From Pohlia nutans (taxonomy: Eukaryota > Streptophyta > Bryopsida > Bryales > Mniaceae): a stretch of DNA of 64,000 nucleotides. Under the pieces are notes generated by a model that was not told where the DNA came from, searched no databases, and was given only the letters and a program-made list of their open reading frames with translations. The stretch lies in the NCBI GenBank assembly GCA_022496805.1, contig CM040103.1:8140001-8204000 (forward strand), written 5' to 3'. A program made the position numbers and the translations under genes. Positions 11,365 through 23,029 of this stretch are shown here, in pieces (position 1 is the first letter of the stretch; each line of letters starts with the position of its first letter).

Positions 11365-11690
11365 TAGAGTTAACCGAAAAGAAGGCCATGGAACCTCCCT
11401 TTTCAACCTCCTTCTAAACTCTCTTTTGAACTCTCTTGAGCTATGTTTGGGTTGAATAGTGTCATGTCATAACTTGTCCCCTTGTGGGCCATGGGCTTGG
11501 AGCTTTGGTAGGAGGTGTGGAAGTCATTGCCAGGTGTGGAGAATAATGACAGTGGGGCTTGCTTTAGATTGTCTCCCAACTCATCGTGAACTAGTTTTTG
11601 GTCTATTTATATTTCCATATGAGTTCAATAGGAGTTCAAGAGGAATTTGCTAAAACTTTCCTCTTTGAGCTGACTTTTCGGTTAACTCTA
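11365..11690. mobile_element. MITE, GAGTTAACCGAAAAG family, copy 1
   Basis: Terminal inverted repeats GAGTTAACCGAAAAG and CTTTTCGGTTAACTC flanked by TA on both sides, 326 bp including the TA duplications, with no coding capacity. The TA target fits the Tc1/mariner-type superfamily, but the ends differ from the usual Stowaway CTCCCTCC. A second copy lies at 18097-18397. Confidence 0.85.
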
Positions 11691-11841
11691 TTAGCACTGG
11701 CAAGCTGACGATGTCAAAGACGTAATCTTCTTGGGACGGATCTGGCAGCCAGATCCCGGCGATGTCTACTTCGGCAGGGGCTGCTGCTGGAGCTTGGACG
11801 GGATCGGGTGGAGCAGGGTCGTTAGGGTTTTTGGCTGCCAT
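11650..11841 (-). other. Ala/Pro-rich ORF whose end comes from a MITE
   Basis: An ATG at 11841 opens 63 codons: an Ala/Pro-rich start (NDPAPPDPVQAPAAAPAEVD), then an acidic aromatic part (IWLPDPSQEDYVFDIVSLP). The last 13 residues (IELTEKSAQRGKF) are read from the MITE terminus at 11690-11650. It could be an exon of a broken gene, but there is no homologue I recognise and no clear splice partner. A CACTA-type MITE sits 24 bp upstream of the ATG. Confidence 0.3.
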
Positions 11842-11864
11842 TTCTGGGTCGTATGCGTTAGCCA

Positions 11865-12006
11865 CACTACAACAGAATGAGTCCTTTTTCAGTGGTCACT
11901 TTTCACTCGGTGAGTGTAACTGGTCACATAAGACAAGGTTTTTTTTGTCTTATGTGACCAGTTACACTCACCAAGTCACTGAGAAAAGCCTCATTCTGTT
12001 GTAGTG
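11865..12006. mobile_element. CACTA-like hairpin MITE
   Basis: A 142-bp near-perfect foldback with ends CACTACAACAGAATGAG and CTCATTCTGTTGTAGTG, flanked by CCA on each side (11862-11864 and 12007-12009). Terminal CACTA and a 3-bp target duplication are the hallmarks of CACTA/EnSpm elements. There is no internal coding sequence. It is followed directly by a 71-bp imperfect hairpin (12010-12080, arms TGATAYACTGAGAG). Confidence 0.8.
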
Positions 12007-13572
12007 CCATGATATACTGAGAGCGCACTTCGCAGCGTGGAGATGAGATTCAGGGCCTGATTAGTCCTCTCAGTGTATCATTCCAAACGCGTACTACTCG
12101 GCAATGTCATTTTCAGCAACGCAAATCAAGTGTGGAGAGGTTCAAGCTGTTTCTTGGTAAGAATCTCTTCCGTCCAACGGGTTCTTGTGAAAAGAAGAGC
12201 TCTGCACAGGGAAAGTATTTTTTCGGAATGCGAGACCGAATTGCAAACAGAAAAAACCGGTGTACTGTACATGTGGACAACACCTGTTCTCTGTGTTTCA
12301 TATTTGGTAAATTTCACTACGTCATTCATGGAAGGGTTCTTTAATTGAATGATATAAACTCAAATCTGGACGGACTCCTCATTTCATGAACTAAAATCAA
12401 CGCAGTTCTGCAATAAAAGCTTCAACTCCAAATTTGTACAGTGAGGTCTTTACCTTTGTATATCAATGCAAGTATGTACACACCCTTAAAATAGTCTCAA
12501 AACACAATCCGTATGGAGTAAATATTCAGATTCAATTTCCGGAACTCGAATTCCAAACGATTGCGAGTCTTCTGTTCTATCTCTTTTAATGATGCTCATG
12601 CAATCCCTCTACAGAGTGTGTGAAAGACTCTCACGGAATTGAAGATGCAATCTACTAGAATTTTAAGTAACTAACTGATGGAATGAATCCCCAATGTCTT
12701 AAATATCAGGAGTGCATAGGATTGTGATCACATGAAAGTGAGGATTCATGTAAGTTACCTATAGCTTGTAACCTCATCACATCCTCCATGTAGTCTATAA
12801 AATTCTACATGTTATGCAACATGTAGCTACAGTAGATGCAGAGGATGTAGACTACAAGTAGACCTATCCAACTGTTTTGCTTTTTGATCATGGATGTTGC
12901 TTGACCTTGAATGGATCGTTGGTATTGCCATTTGGTTGTTGTTTGTGACTTGTTTTCTGGGACTGTTCTTCAAGGTTCCTGGATGTTGCTTGTGGGCAGA
13001 GTTGTTAAGGTTGGATAACCTATTACCACCAACTTAAGCAATATGGCCTATTTTTGGCACTGCTAAATTCCCAAAAAAAATATGACTGCATTCGAAATAG
13101 GTTTTGATGAGGATTGCAAAAATTTGCAACATCTAATTCGCATTTGTCAATTTTATACAATATTCCAAAGTGGAAAGTAACCTTTTACCCATACATCACA
13201 TACCAATTTCCTAAGTTCACACTTTGTTGTTCCTAGATCCGCTCATGAGCTAACCCAAAACTACCAACTATAATTTCTTCGCAATTCTGGGCATGCCATT
13301 GGTCTACTTGAATAGTGAAATTGGTGGTTTTGGATGTCAATTGTGGCGGCTCCAAGAAAGTTGTACATGTCATAATTGGGGGAGGTGGTGGTAATAGGTT
13401 ATCCAACCCTAGCGTACATGTGCTACATCTTGGCTGGATTGTAGATATCACCAATTGGTTGTAAGGTAGGAGCACCCAAAACCAACAGTGTACCCAATTC
13501 CGATAATTTCTAGACATGGTAATCATTGTACACAACGAGTTCATAATGGTTTCCCTGAGTACGTTCCCCTTT

Positions 13573-13697
13573 TAGTCTCGCTTTTCCCACCGAGCCTCAC
13601 AAGTTGACACTTGTTAAACTTTCCTTTTACAAGCAAGTGAGTCAACATTAAATTGGTGAATAAGTAGCTTTAAGACTCAGTGGGAAAAGTGAGACTC
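13573..13697. mobile_element. Short MITE, GTCTCRCTTTTCCCAC ends
   Basis: About 125 bp with inverted ends GTCTCGCTTTTCCCAC and GTGGGAAAAGTGAGAC. The same family occurs at 62254-62985, where it is split by a second element. Confidence 0.7.
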
Positions 13698-14504
13698 GCA
13701 TACAACATGCCTGTTCATTCAATAAAATGTAATTAGGGAATGCCATTTGGAGAAAGATTCTATGAGTTTATTTTTTCAAGAACACTTTTAGACTAAAATC
13801 TTCAAAATTTTGGCTGAAACACTGCAACACAAAATGAGGGATAAATTTTTCAGAAACTGTTTCCTTTTTGATCGGATCACACATACATGAAGCTAACTTC
13901 CCATATAAAATTCAGTAAAAAAACCACACTACCAAAAGTGCATGATGGATGAGAAATTGTGGATGAAATCTGTACATCAAGCAAAATTTGCATGGTTGGG
14001 CAGTTAGAGGTTAAGCATTTCAACCTACATAGAGTGCTGATTTTCTATGAGAAAAAATCATAGCACATAAAACTTTGGATTTAATAACCTACCTCAATTT
14101 TTAATTAATTTTTTTCACAATGTATGATTTTGTTATAAATTTTCAAACTTAATAGAGTTATTCGCAAAGTCCTTCAAAGATTGAAGAAGATACCTAGAAT
14201 TTTACTATTACCGTAGTAGGAAGGCAGGGTCGGCACTTTCATGTCGAATAATTAATTAAAGTTTGAAAAGTGGGAGTCGGCACTTTCAAAAATAATTATT
14301 AAAAATTCGGCTATTAATAACTAACATTGAATTTTACTAGTGGCTACATGTTTTCCTTTGTTTTTTGTCTACTATTTTTGTTGCCTTCATTTTTGTTGAC
14401 TTCATTTTTGTTGATTTCGACAAAATACTTGATAAATTTATTTATTTATTCGGCATTTTTTTGGGGAATTATTTTCTGCCGACCTTGCCTTCCTCGTACG
14501 GTAT

Positions 14505-14746
14505 ATAATTTTATTTGGTTACTCCAAATAGTTAAAAGGTATGAATGAGCTTGGTGGTTTACAATTATTAGATGTGTAAGAGCTTGGTGGTCTTCAAAGC
14601 CATGTGAAACTTTTTTGGGCACCAAAAGAGAAGCTTAAAAAAGTTTCATGACTTTGAAGACTACTAAGCTTTTACAAACCTAATAATTGTAGACCACCAA
14701 GCTCTTTCATATATTTAACTATTTAGAGAGACTAAATAAGACTATA
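14505..14746. mobile_element. Hairpin MITE, CTTGGTGGTCTTCAAA family, copy A
   Basis: A foldback in which GAGCTTGGTGGTCTTCAAA on the left is answered by the complementary sequence on the right; outer arms contain AAATAGTT and AACTATTT. The other copy, 16803-17045, has better preserved ends. No coding capacity. Confidence 0.75.
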
Positions 14747-15098
14747 TTAAAACAAAATTTTAGGTATCTCTTTCAAAGTTTAAAGGACTTTGAGGCCAGA
14801 TAACTCTAATGTGCATAGACCATTATTGATGTTAGTAGGTGTACCAATGACTGTCTTTCATTTCTAATTCAATCAGATTGCTAACTTGGTATTCATAATT
14901 AATGCTTGTAATAACTAGATTGGGAACTCTTGAAGTTGAAACATGTGCTTTTATAGGTGACCACAATTGGTACCTAACAGTTTCTGGTGCTTCTACCTTT
15001 ATTCACCATATATTAACTTTTACAACTTATTTTTACTGTCCAGCTGTGCAACTCCTGAAAAGAAAGCGATTTTTGTAGTCTCTCCTCTAATAATAAAG

Positions 15099-18000
15099 CT
15101 AGCAACTGAAGGGAGCACCGATCCAGTCCGTTCCCTCGGGAAATGAGTAGTCGATCGGAGGGTCGCCCGTCAGCAGATCTTGAATCCAGGCATCAAAGTC
15201 CTCCAGATCACCGCCACGTGGCATCTGGGCCACCCTGTTCAACGGCTGTGATACATGCGCCTGTCATCATGCGTCACCACAGCTCCACGTGTCAATGAAA
15301 AACTGCATTGATACCCTCTCGGCTTTGTCAGCGCCGCCAGAGACCAGAGTCAACCCGAAAAGTTGGGCACTGTGTCTGTGTCTGTATACAGACTTCTAGG
15401 AATTTTGGAAAAAAAAAAGAAACCCAGGTCAATGGCGCGATTCCAGGCCTGATCTCGTTGACCACGACTCGTGATTCACTTCTGCCGGGCAGATCCCTGG
15501 ATTCTTTGCGTCGGAAGAAAGGCTCCATCAGGTCCTCAACTCATCTGCTTTTCTTCACGCTCAACTCACAATTTGCACCGCTCTCCACTTCCACTACTGG
15601 AATTCTCCTCAGCGTCTCCCGAAGCTCTCTGCACGCTGCGTCCGATCCATCCCAGTTGCCAAAACTCCTCAATGCTTATTTGCTCATTTTGCTCCAGGAC
15701 CACCTTCACCATTATGCGCGCACCTCGTTGTTTCAATGATGTGTCTTCAGTTTGCCGCCACCTTCATTTGCGAATCCTTGTATCTTCCGCAGTAGTGTTT
15801 TAAACGTTTTGCAACATTTTCCAATCTTCATCTGTGTACTTACAGGTTACGAAGATTTGCAACGAACGCCATCTCTATCACCGAGAACGAAGCTCAATTA
15901 TTATTTTGTTTTTTACACCGGAATACTCGCGTTCTTGGGCAACCTAGCTTCCTGAATCCACGTGCTCCGGTCGCTATTTCGCTGCTTCACAAGGTTTGAC
16001 ATTCCAAGCCCAGCTCCCAACTCCTTTCTTTGACCAGGAATCCATGTGTAGTCTTGCTCCAAGTCTTGCTGAGTCCTTGATTTGCTTTCGCTGAAGAAGA
16101 TGTAGCAACCTCCCTCCCAGAAAAAGTGAACCGAATACGAAGGCAAAAACGAAAGAAGCCCAAAAAAAGTGCACCGAAAACGAAGGCAGAAAAGAAAGGA
16201 ACCCAAAAGAAGAGAGATCAGAGTTGGATCCGAGAAGAAGACTAGAGAAGAAAACGGAATTGATGAATGAAAAGAGAGGAAGAGTGGAGAAGGAAAGGAA
16301 TTGATAACCGAGAATAAAAGAAGGGAAGATGGGGGATGGGAAAAAAAGCAAAATGGAGGATTAAAAACAATCGTAAATAAAGACAGAAAAGCAAACAGTA
16401 CCAGCAATTTCAAAAGCCTCACAATTCAAGGTATACAACAGTTTTGAACTGAAATTTATCAAGTCCACCCAAGCCATCAAGCAGATATCTCAAATTTGAA
16501 CCCTCAAGCATAAACAACTCCAGACAAAGAAGAAACAGGAAGGCATGTTACTGTGAAAGCACGATCAAGATAGAATATGAAGTAAGCTTGGCCTTCAAAA
16601 AGCCGAACAAAGTAATCCATAACAAAAAAAAAAACCCTTTCAAGCACAGACCAAATTAGGAAATATAATTCTATTGAAGCTTTATGCACTTGCATGCTTA
16701 TATTTGTGCTCTGTCTCCACACTGCACTCATCCACGTAAAAAGCACATATCCTAAAAGTGAAGTTGTGTTTGAACAAGCCATACCATGTGTTTTTCTTTG
16801 ATATACTCTTATTTTTTCAGTCTAAATAGTTCAAAGATGTAGAAGAGCTTAGTGGCCTCTCATTATTAGGTGCGTAAGAGCTTGGTGGTCTTCAAACTCA
16901 TGCACAATTAGTTTGGCCGTCAAAAAAGACGGCTAAACTAGTTTACCATGAGTTTGAAGACCACCAAGCTCTTACACACCTAATAGTGAGAGACCACCAA
17001 GCTCTTTCAAACTTCATAACTATTTAGAGTGAACAAATAAGAGTACATTAAATCAAAACACATGGTATCTCACTCAAACACCACTTGACTTTTCAGATAA
17101 CTCTGATAGCCAACATTACTAGCCATATCCAATCATTGCGAAGGAAACATACCGTTGATTCAAATGCTGCCACTGTTGACTCAATTCCACAAGGAGTTGT
17201 GACTACTACAATATTGCTTGGCCCTGCATCTGGATGTTGAAGACCACGGTCACCAAATGTATTCCCTGTTGTAGCCATGTTTCAGTGCTAGAAGATGAAA
17301 ACAACATCCACTACCTCAATATATGACGGCAATAGTTGGACCCTAAGCCCTAAATCTTGCACAAAGCAAATGAGCAGGAGAAGGAGTTTGCATTACCCAA
17401 CGTTAATGTGCTTGATACAAAACCACTGCCGATCTTTGACAGGCTTGGCACACTTTCAGCTACCTCAATCCTTCTCTTCTTTGGCCTCCGTAGGCAGTGA
17501 TCACGAATCTGGTTGTACCAATCTTCTTTGAAGCAAAGTGCCTGCTTTGGCTGCATAGCTTGGGAGTCCTTCTCTAGCTCCTGGAATTTCTTTTTGTTGG
17601 CATCACAATACTTCTTCACTGTATCCATCCTGCCTCGACATTCCTCCCATGTCCTTCCGTGCACTTCCTGGGATATGGCCTCCCATTGACCCTTGGATAG
17701 CATTCCACTGCAAGCACCGCGCTTGTCCATTTGACCCTCATTCTCTTGCATATGAGAAACTACTTGCAACAGTAGGACATCCGTTTCCTCAGTGGTCCAA
17801 TTCTTCGCACGTTTCTTCCGTTTCTTCTGTTGTGCTTGCCCTCCGACTTCATTCCCTCCTGAAGAACTACCACCGCTTCCTTTCTGTTGTTCATTGATGA
17901 CTTTCTCTTCTTTGTTGCCCGCAAGAGCAAACCCCTCTTCTTGAGCAGCTTTGGTTTGGCCGTGATTGCTCATGCCGTTGTGTTCCGTGGTGTGTTGCAG

Positions 18001-18887
18001 ATCAAGTGGTGTAGCCTCCATCCCAATCACTGAAACAAACATCAATCAAATCAGAACCAGCTAGCTCCACATAATAGTTCGCAATGCAAGACACATTAGA
18101 GTTAACCGAAAAGAAGCCCATCTAACCTCCCTTTTTGCTCTACTTCTAACTTCTCTTTTGAGGTATTGTTGTGTTGAATAGTGTCGTGTCATAGCTTGTC
18201 CCCTTGTGGGCCATGGGCTGGGAGGTTTGGTAGAAGGTGTGGGAGTCATTGCGAGGTGTGAAGAATATGACAGTGGCTTGCTTTAGATTGTCTCCCAACT
18301 CATCATGAACTAGTTTTCGGTCTATTTATATTTCAATATGAGTTAAGAGGAGTTTGCTAAAACTTTCCTCTTTGAGCTGACTTTTCGGTTAACTCTATTA
18401 TACATCAAGGAATTGATGCATATATGTGCAGTTTCAAGAGAAGGTACATTACATCACATATTCCAACATATTACATCACAATATGACAAACTTTTGGAGT
18501 CCCATGAACAAAGTTATCAGGAAAATTAGACTGCATAAATCTATTTTAAACAATATTAAAAAAGGATTCTCTAAGTGATGCATGGGAAGGTCTCCCTAAG
18601 CTCACAATGATCGTGTAGAACACGACTCAACTTAGTGGCTAGAAACGGCTCTAAAGAAATGTTGAATCCTGTTACTGAGTGTACGAGATGCAAGGTTGAG
18701 CCTTACCACTGTCGGTAACTCCCGTCATGTGACTTGAGGCTGTGATGTCAACAATATTCTCGTAAACACCATTTTTCGGCACGACTTCCTGTGTCTCCCG
18801 TGCTCGTATTGCCAGGATGTTCTTGTCCAACGTCAGTGGGTATGAAAGAGTGCACTCCAAATTCATGGGATCATCCATGAAGTGCAT
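15099..18887 (-). CDS. Trihelix/SANT-like DNA-binding protein, copy 2
   Basis: Probable nuclear transcription factor. Supported exons: 18887-18707, 18029-17397, 17265-17153 and 15260-15099. Donor/acceptor pairs are GTAAGG/TTTCAG, GTAATG/AACAG and GTATGT/GACAG; phases 1,1,0 are continuous and give 362 aa. Exon 1 encodes MHFMDDPMNLECTLSYPLTL and has no counterpart in copy 1. Exon 2 carries a Gln/Lys-rich linker, a basic patch (QQKKRKKRAK) likely to be a nuclear localisation signal, and the trihelix core NWTTEETDVLLLQVV, GQWEAISQEVHGRTWEECRG, MDTVKKYCDANKKKF, followed by WYNQIRDHCLRRPKKRR. The last exon (DLEDFDAWIQDLLTGDPPID) is almost the same as in copy 1. Two MITEs interrupt introns (18097-18397 and 16803-17045). 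An alternative C-terminal exon exists at 16090-15974 (38 codons, TAG). A UTR intron probably ends at TTTCAG just above 18930. Confidence 0.62.
15261..16565 (-). repeat. Duplicated intron block, copy 2 (pair at 4513-5745)
   Basis: Same order and orientation as the block in trihelix copy 1. Shared features include the 117-nt open segment (16090-15974) and the MVKVVLEQNEQISIEEFWQL reading (about 15720-15660). This copy has an extra stretch near 15590 and lacks 12 nt near 15748. Confidence 0.7.
16803..17045. mobile_element. Hairpin MITE, copy B, inside a trihelix intron
   Basis: Inverted ends of about 29 nt beginning TACTCTTATTT, with CTAAATAGTT further in, and an inner foldback GAGCTTGGTGGTCTTCAAAC. 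The flanking TA suggests a TA target. It lies in the third intron of trihelix copy 2 and is absent from the matching intron of copy 1, so it inserted after the duplication. Confidence 0.8.
18097..18397. mobile_element. MITE, GAGTTAACCGAAAAG family, copy 2
   Basis: 301 bp including TA duplications, with the same ends as the element at 11365-11690 and closely similar internal sequence. It sits in the first coding intron of trihelix copy 2. Confidence 0.85.
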
Positions 18888-18930
18888 CTTGTAACCTTGC
18901 TTCAATTACACAGTAGAACCGCTAAAACCT

Positions 18931-21188
18931 GAAATGAATTGCAGACGCAAAGCCCAGATCAGTCACACAGATAGACACATACAAATGCAATTAGTGATGA
19001 ATCTTAAACCAGATCAAAGACATCCACAGTTTATTCGCCATCTCTACATCTTCAGTTTTATACTCCCTCCATCCCAAAGTTATTGTCATGTTTGAAAGTC
19101 ATGTTTGAAAGTGCTTTTTTAAGTAGGTCATATTGAAAGAAACATGATTAAAAAAGGTTCCAAATTATGTAACTAGAATGATTGAAGAACATTGCATATG
19201 TTCATTGCAACCTAAATAAAAGTAGCCACAAGGAAGTATTTCTTTGACCTACTTAAAAAAAGCACTTTCAAACATGACTTTCAAACATGACAATAGCTTT
19301 GGGACGGAGGGAGTAACACAAGTGCAATCCATGACAAGCAAGGAAGCTTTATACAAATCTATTCCTCTTCGTTCATAAGAGCTTCAATTAGCATGTGGCA
19401 TCGATCCAATGATGTAGTGATCGATGCTCAAGTCTGGATAAGAGCACCTCTATGAAACCTAAAAGAGGGTTTAGCTGAACATGTGTCGGAAGGGGGTGAG
19501 CAACCGATTTGCCTGCGAGATGGAAACAATGAAGATGCAAGTGCAGAATAAAGTATTGAGGCGCAAAAGATGAGATGGGTACCTTACAATTCGTGCCGAC
19601 AAGAAGCTCCTGGCGCAAGACAGTGTGCTTGATTCACCTCAATTCTTCAACCCTAATTCCTAAACCGATGAGCAAAGGTTCAATTGAGTAGCGCCGTGCC
19701 GGGTAGCTCGTAGGCAACACGCTTTCTCGAATCTTCAGAGTCGTCGCCATGGCTGCTTCGGAGTACAGGCAATCGCTATCGGAACGCATCTAAGGCCATT
19801 GATACCGGATCGCACCCCACAAGCAGGACACGGCATACAACCGGAACGGCTACAGTGGCCTTGGAGTGCGCACCAACCGGAACAGCTACAGTTACATTTA
19901 AATAATGGCACATCGCATCATTTACTTCATAGTCTGCCTTTGAGGTGAGTTAAGTTACTCACGGTAAGCTCTTGATGCTGTGAAGGTTACATGTGAGAAT
20001 CTCTGCGCATTGGGGTTTAGTGTAAGATAGGATTCAGGGATTAGGGTTTTGGGGTTCAGTGCAAGATGAGTTTGGTTTGTGAGCTATGGCAGTGAGATGA
20101 TTGCGAAGTTGCAGATTCGGTGTAATTGGAGTTCGTTTCTAATGTCTAGAGCGGTTAGAGTAACATTTGGAGAGATCGAAGGAGTTGGGTTTTGGATTCC
20201 GAATTCATCTTTGTACTACCCAGCGAGGAAGCGCCGCTTTGAGGCACTCTTTGACAAGCCAGGTTGCGTTTGGTTCGCCGAAGGAAAGAATTCTCTGAAT
20301 GAGAAGTTTGGCCCATTCTCTTAAGATTGAGAAGTTTCTTAAGAGAAGTTTCTTAAGTTTCTTAAGATTGAGAAGTTTCTTTCTTCTCCAAGGGTGAAGA
20401 ATGGGCGTGAAGAATGGTTTCATGTGTGAAGTTTTCACTGTGGAGCTTCTCCTTTTCACCTTCACTTCCGTTTTCACCATTTTTTCACACTCGAGAGGGT
20501 CGTGACTTCATGATTATTGTTGGTCGCGGTAAACCTCATTCTCCATTCACATTCTCCACAAGACGAAAAAGGAGAGTAACACCTTCTTCACAGAGAAGGG
20601 CCCCTATTGGCTCCTTTTTCCTTTTCTCTCTAGACCTTTTCAATCTTCAAAGAACCTAATGGGGGTTGTCACACCTTCTCCAAGGATCAAACTTCTCTTA
20701 AGATTGAGAAGGTCTGGAGAGAAAAGAGGAGCCAATAAGGGAACTTCTCATGACGGTGTGACTCCCGTTTTCTGCCCCATGGAGAATGATGAATGGAGAA
20801 AGAGTTAGTCTGCGATTCAAGATCTAGTAATAAGGTAAGGGGTACAATTGCCGTCTATTTAAGCATTTCAACCTACATGGAGCATTTTGCATTGAAAATT
20901 AAAAGAAACTTTTGCCTGCCTGGTCAGCCCTACAGGGAAAAACCCGTTTAAAAGTGTGCAATACCCTCTGAAGAACAAGATAAATTAATTCAGAGTGCAA
21001 TCAATTTCAGAGGCCACAGAACATTCTCACAGGCTGTCCACTTTACTCACAAATACAAAAGAAATCTTCATTTGCTTTTATTACTCTTTCAATGACTGAA
21101 GACATACGAACACATGACATATCCACCTTTGTGACCACCAAGTTTGGAAGTACAATTTCGGTGCAGTTTTATAAAAACTTTTCTTTCA
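18931..21188. other. 5' flank of trihelix copy 2 and MITEs
   Basis: Contains the Stowaway element 19061-19315, sequence near 19740-19830 that resembles the 5' flank of trihelix copy 1, and at about 20280-20830 a foldback-rich stretch made of repeated TTCTTAAGATTGAGAAGTTT units. Short motifs of the latter recur in the intron at 2060-2300. I see no protein-coding gene. ORFs at 20079 and 20414 overlap the repeats. Confidence 0.5.
19061..19315. mobile_element. Stowaway MITE
   Basis: 255 bp including TA target duplications. Ends are TACTCCCTCCATCCCAAAG and CTTTGGGACGGAGGGAGTA, the classic plant Stowaway consensus (CTCCCTCCRTCCC). The inner arms pair through TCATGTTTGAAAGTCATGTT and its complement. 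Non-autonomous; would be mobilised by a Tc1/mariner transposase. Confidence 0.95.
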
Positions 21189-23029
21189 TCAACTGCCTTT
21201 CACTTTAAGTAGGCTAGTAGTGAGCCAGCAAGGAGACAGCATTCCTCTACTACTTTTTGATAAGGAAAACATCCATTCAGAATCTACATCATTCCTTGAT
21301 TGTTTAAGCTTCACCTTGATCTTGCAGTAATCCTCAGCGTCTCCCTGAATATCAACAATCTCGTATCCATTGTGGCAAATCAGCTCCGGATACCTGAAAG
21401 AATAGAAACGTCTAAGAGCATGTCCACCCTACCACTGAATTCTCAAGATTCTATGAAAAGTGGATGAAATTCAACATTCATATTCAGGGAGGGTGGGAGA
21501 GCCACGAAAAAATGAGCACAATATAGTGACAACTCAATACATACCTCTATATTAATGTTTAAAGAAGGCACTTTATCCTAGATTAATGGACAATAATGAT
21601 TACCCATGAATAGTGATTGTGATTGGGTCATTGACTATATAGAGAGACACATAGCGGTTCAAGGGTGTGGAAACAAGAGCTCATGACACCAAATTTTGGA
21701 TGTGATGATAGTGGTCAAGGGGTGAATTGAGGGAGAAGGGTGTAGATATATATAGATATAGAGATAGAGAAAGAGCTGAGTGTTACCTGGACTTGAATTT
21801 TAGTGCAAAGTGGCCAAAGTGGTACAGATCTGAGGGGAATCCAAAATACTCTGGTAATGTGCCTCCGTTTAGTGCTCCCTCAGAATCTGCAAAGTGGTAC
21901 ATGACCTAGAAAACAATGTTCTCAAATCAGAAATCACAGAGACTACAAGCGATAGCAAAGAAGCTACAACGTGGACAAAACGTGCTCATACAGAGGAGTT
22001 GTTTCAAGCAAACACAATGATACTTATCTATGGATTTAACCGGAGAAATTCCTGAGAGTAGCCAGAATCTGGTGAAACTGTAAATCAAGAATGTACCTCA
22101 AGGCCGTGGTCAGCTCGAGGATGATCGTTGTGCGCAAGCGAATTCATCTGTGCCTCCACAGCCTCCTCAGCCGTAAGCTTCATGTCACAAGTTGCCAATA
22201 AAATTGAGGACAAAGAGAAATACAGCAATAAAAAGGTAGGCAAAGAATTTCAACGGAACGCGGAAACAAAGTGATAAGGGAAGAAGACACTGCATTTTCT
22301 ACGGAGTAATCAATAAATAATGAACGTACCTTTGCCTCCGGCTTCACTGAAGGTCCTGTAGCAGCAGCATCGTTCCTCTCTACGCTGCCAAGAACTAAGA
22401 GAAGCACATGTCACAAAGGAAAGTCACGTCCCGACCTAGCCGTGAGATGAATTCTCAGAAAAAAGAAAAAAAGAAAAAAGCGACAGTCGTACAGCCACAA
22501 AATTCGCATCAAGAGTTCAATCCACACTCCGTACATTGACATCCTAAAATCAAGCTCTTCAGCCAAAAGCGATTCACGTCACAGGCACTGAAATGAATTC
22601 TTGTGTTACCAAAACAAGCGAAAATGGAAAGGCAATAATAAATAATATCATGTTAATCATTCATATCGAAAATCCCTTACAACAATAGTAAATTATACAT
22701 TAAAATAACAATGCCATTTCTCATTTTGCGAACAGTCACAAATGCTTAAATCGATGCGAGAAAAAATCCAAGAATTCAATTACTCTCATATCCTCCGAAG
22801 TGAAATAAAAGAAAAACGAAACTCACCTTCCACCGCCAACGTGCTGTGACGCACGCAACCTTGCCATGCGAAATCCTCCCGTAACAGTAGCAGCAAAGCC
22901 TCGGGACAGCGGTAGAGAAATGGAAGAAGAGACCTGTGGAAAACATTGCGAGAAGCAGCTAGCGTAAGGGCAGAAATACGAGGAAGCGGACAAGGAGCGG
23001 AGCTGAAGAATGTCAGCCATGGCGGCCAT
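21189..23029 (-). CDS. Small organelle-type protein, DUF4864-like (five exons)
   Basis: Exons 23029-22827, 22384-22330, 22177-22097, 21905-21787 and 21393-21189; phases 2,0,0,2 are continuous and give 220 aa. The start at 23029 (MAAMADILQLRSLS) begins a Ser/Arg/Ala-rich stretch of about 60 residues without acids after the first few, as in mitochondrial or plastid presequences. The conserved part is LTAEEAVEAQMNSLAHNDHP, then RADHGLEVMYHFAD, YFGFPSDLYHFGHFALKFKS, YPELICHN, a Trp-Phe strand and CWLTTSLL. From memory this resembles the DUF4864-type plant proteins (pattern LSVEDVVRIQL..LQHNDTPRPDHGIEVMY). Function unknown. Divergent from BIG5, with about 0.9 kb between start codons. A (GAC/GAA)n tract at 23067-23117 lies in its probable 5' UTR. 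Confidence 0.75.

Larger units (their letters stand above)
12010..15098. other. MITE-rich intergenic DNA
   Basis: No gene supported. 13245-13405 pairs with 3825-3975. 13573-13697 is a short MITE with GTCTCGCTTTTCCCAC-type ends. 13780-14040 belongs to a family also seen at about 26570-26800 and 52320-52480. 14505-14746 is a hairpin MITE. 12084-12350 has overlapping ORFs on both strands with no recognisable protein. Confidence 0.5.

Noticed and set aside
12073..12348. Overlapping ORFs of 62-91 codons on both strands
   Set aside because: Mutually overlapping readings of the same DNA with no recognisable motif and no splice support.
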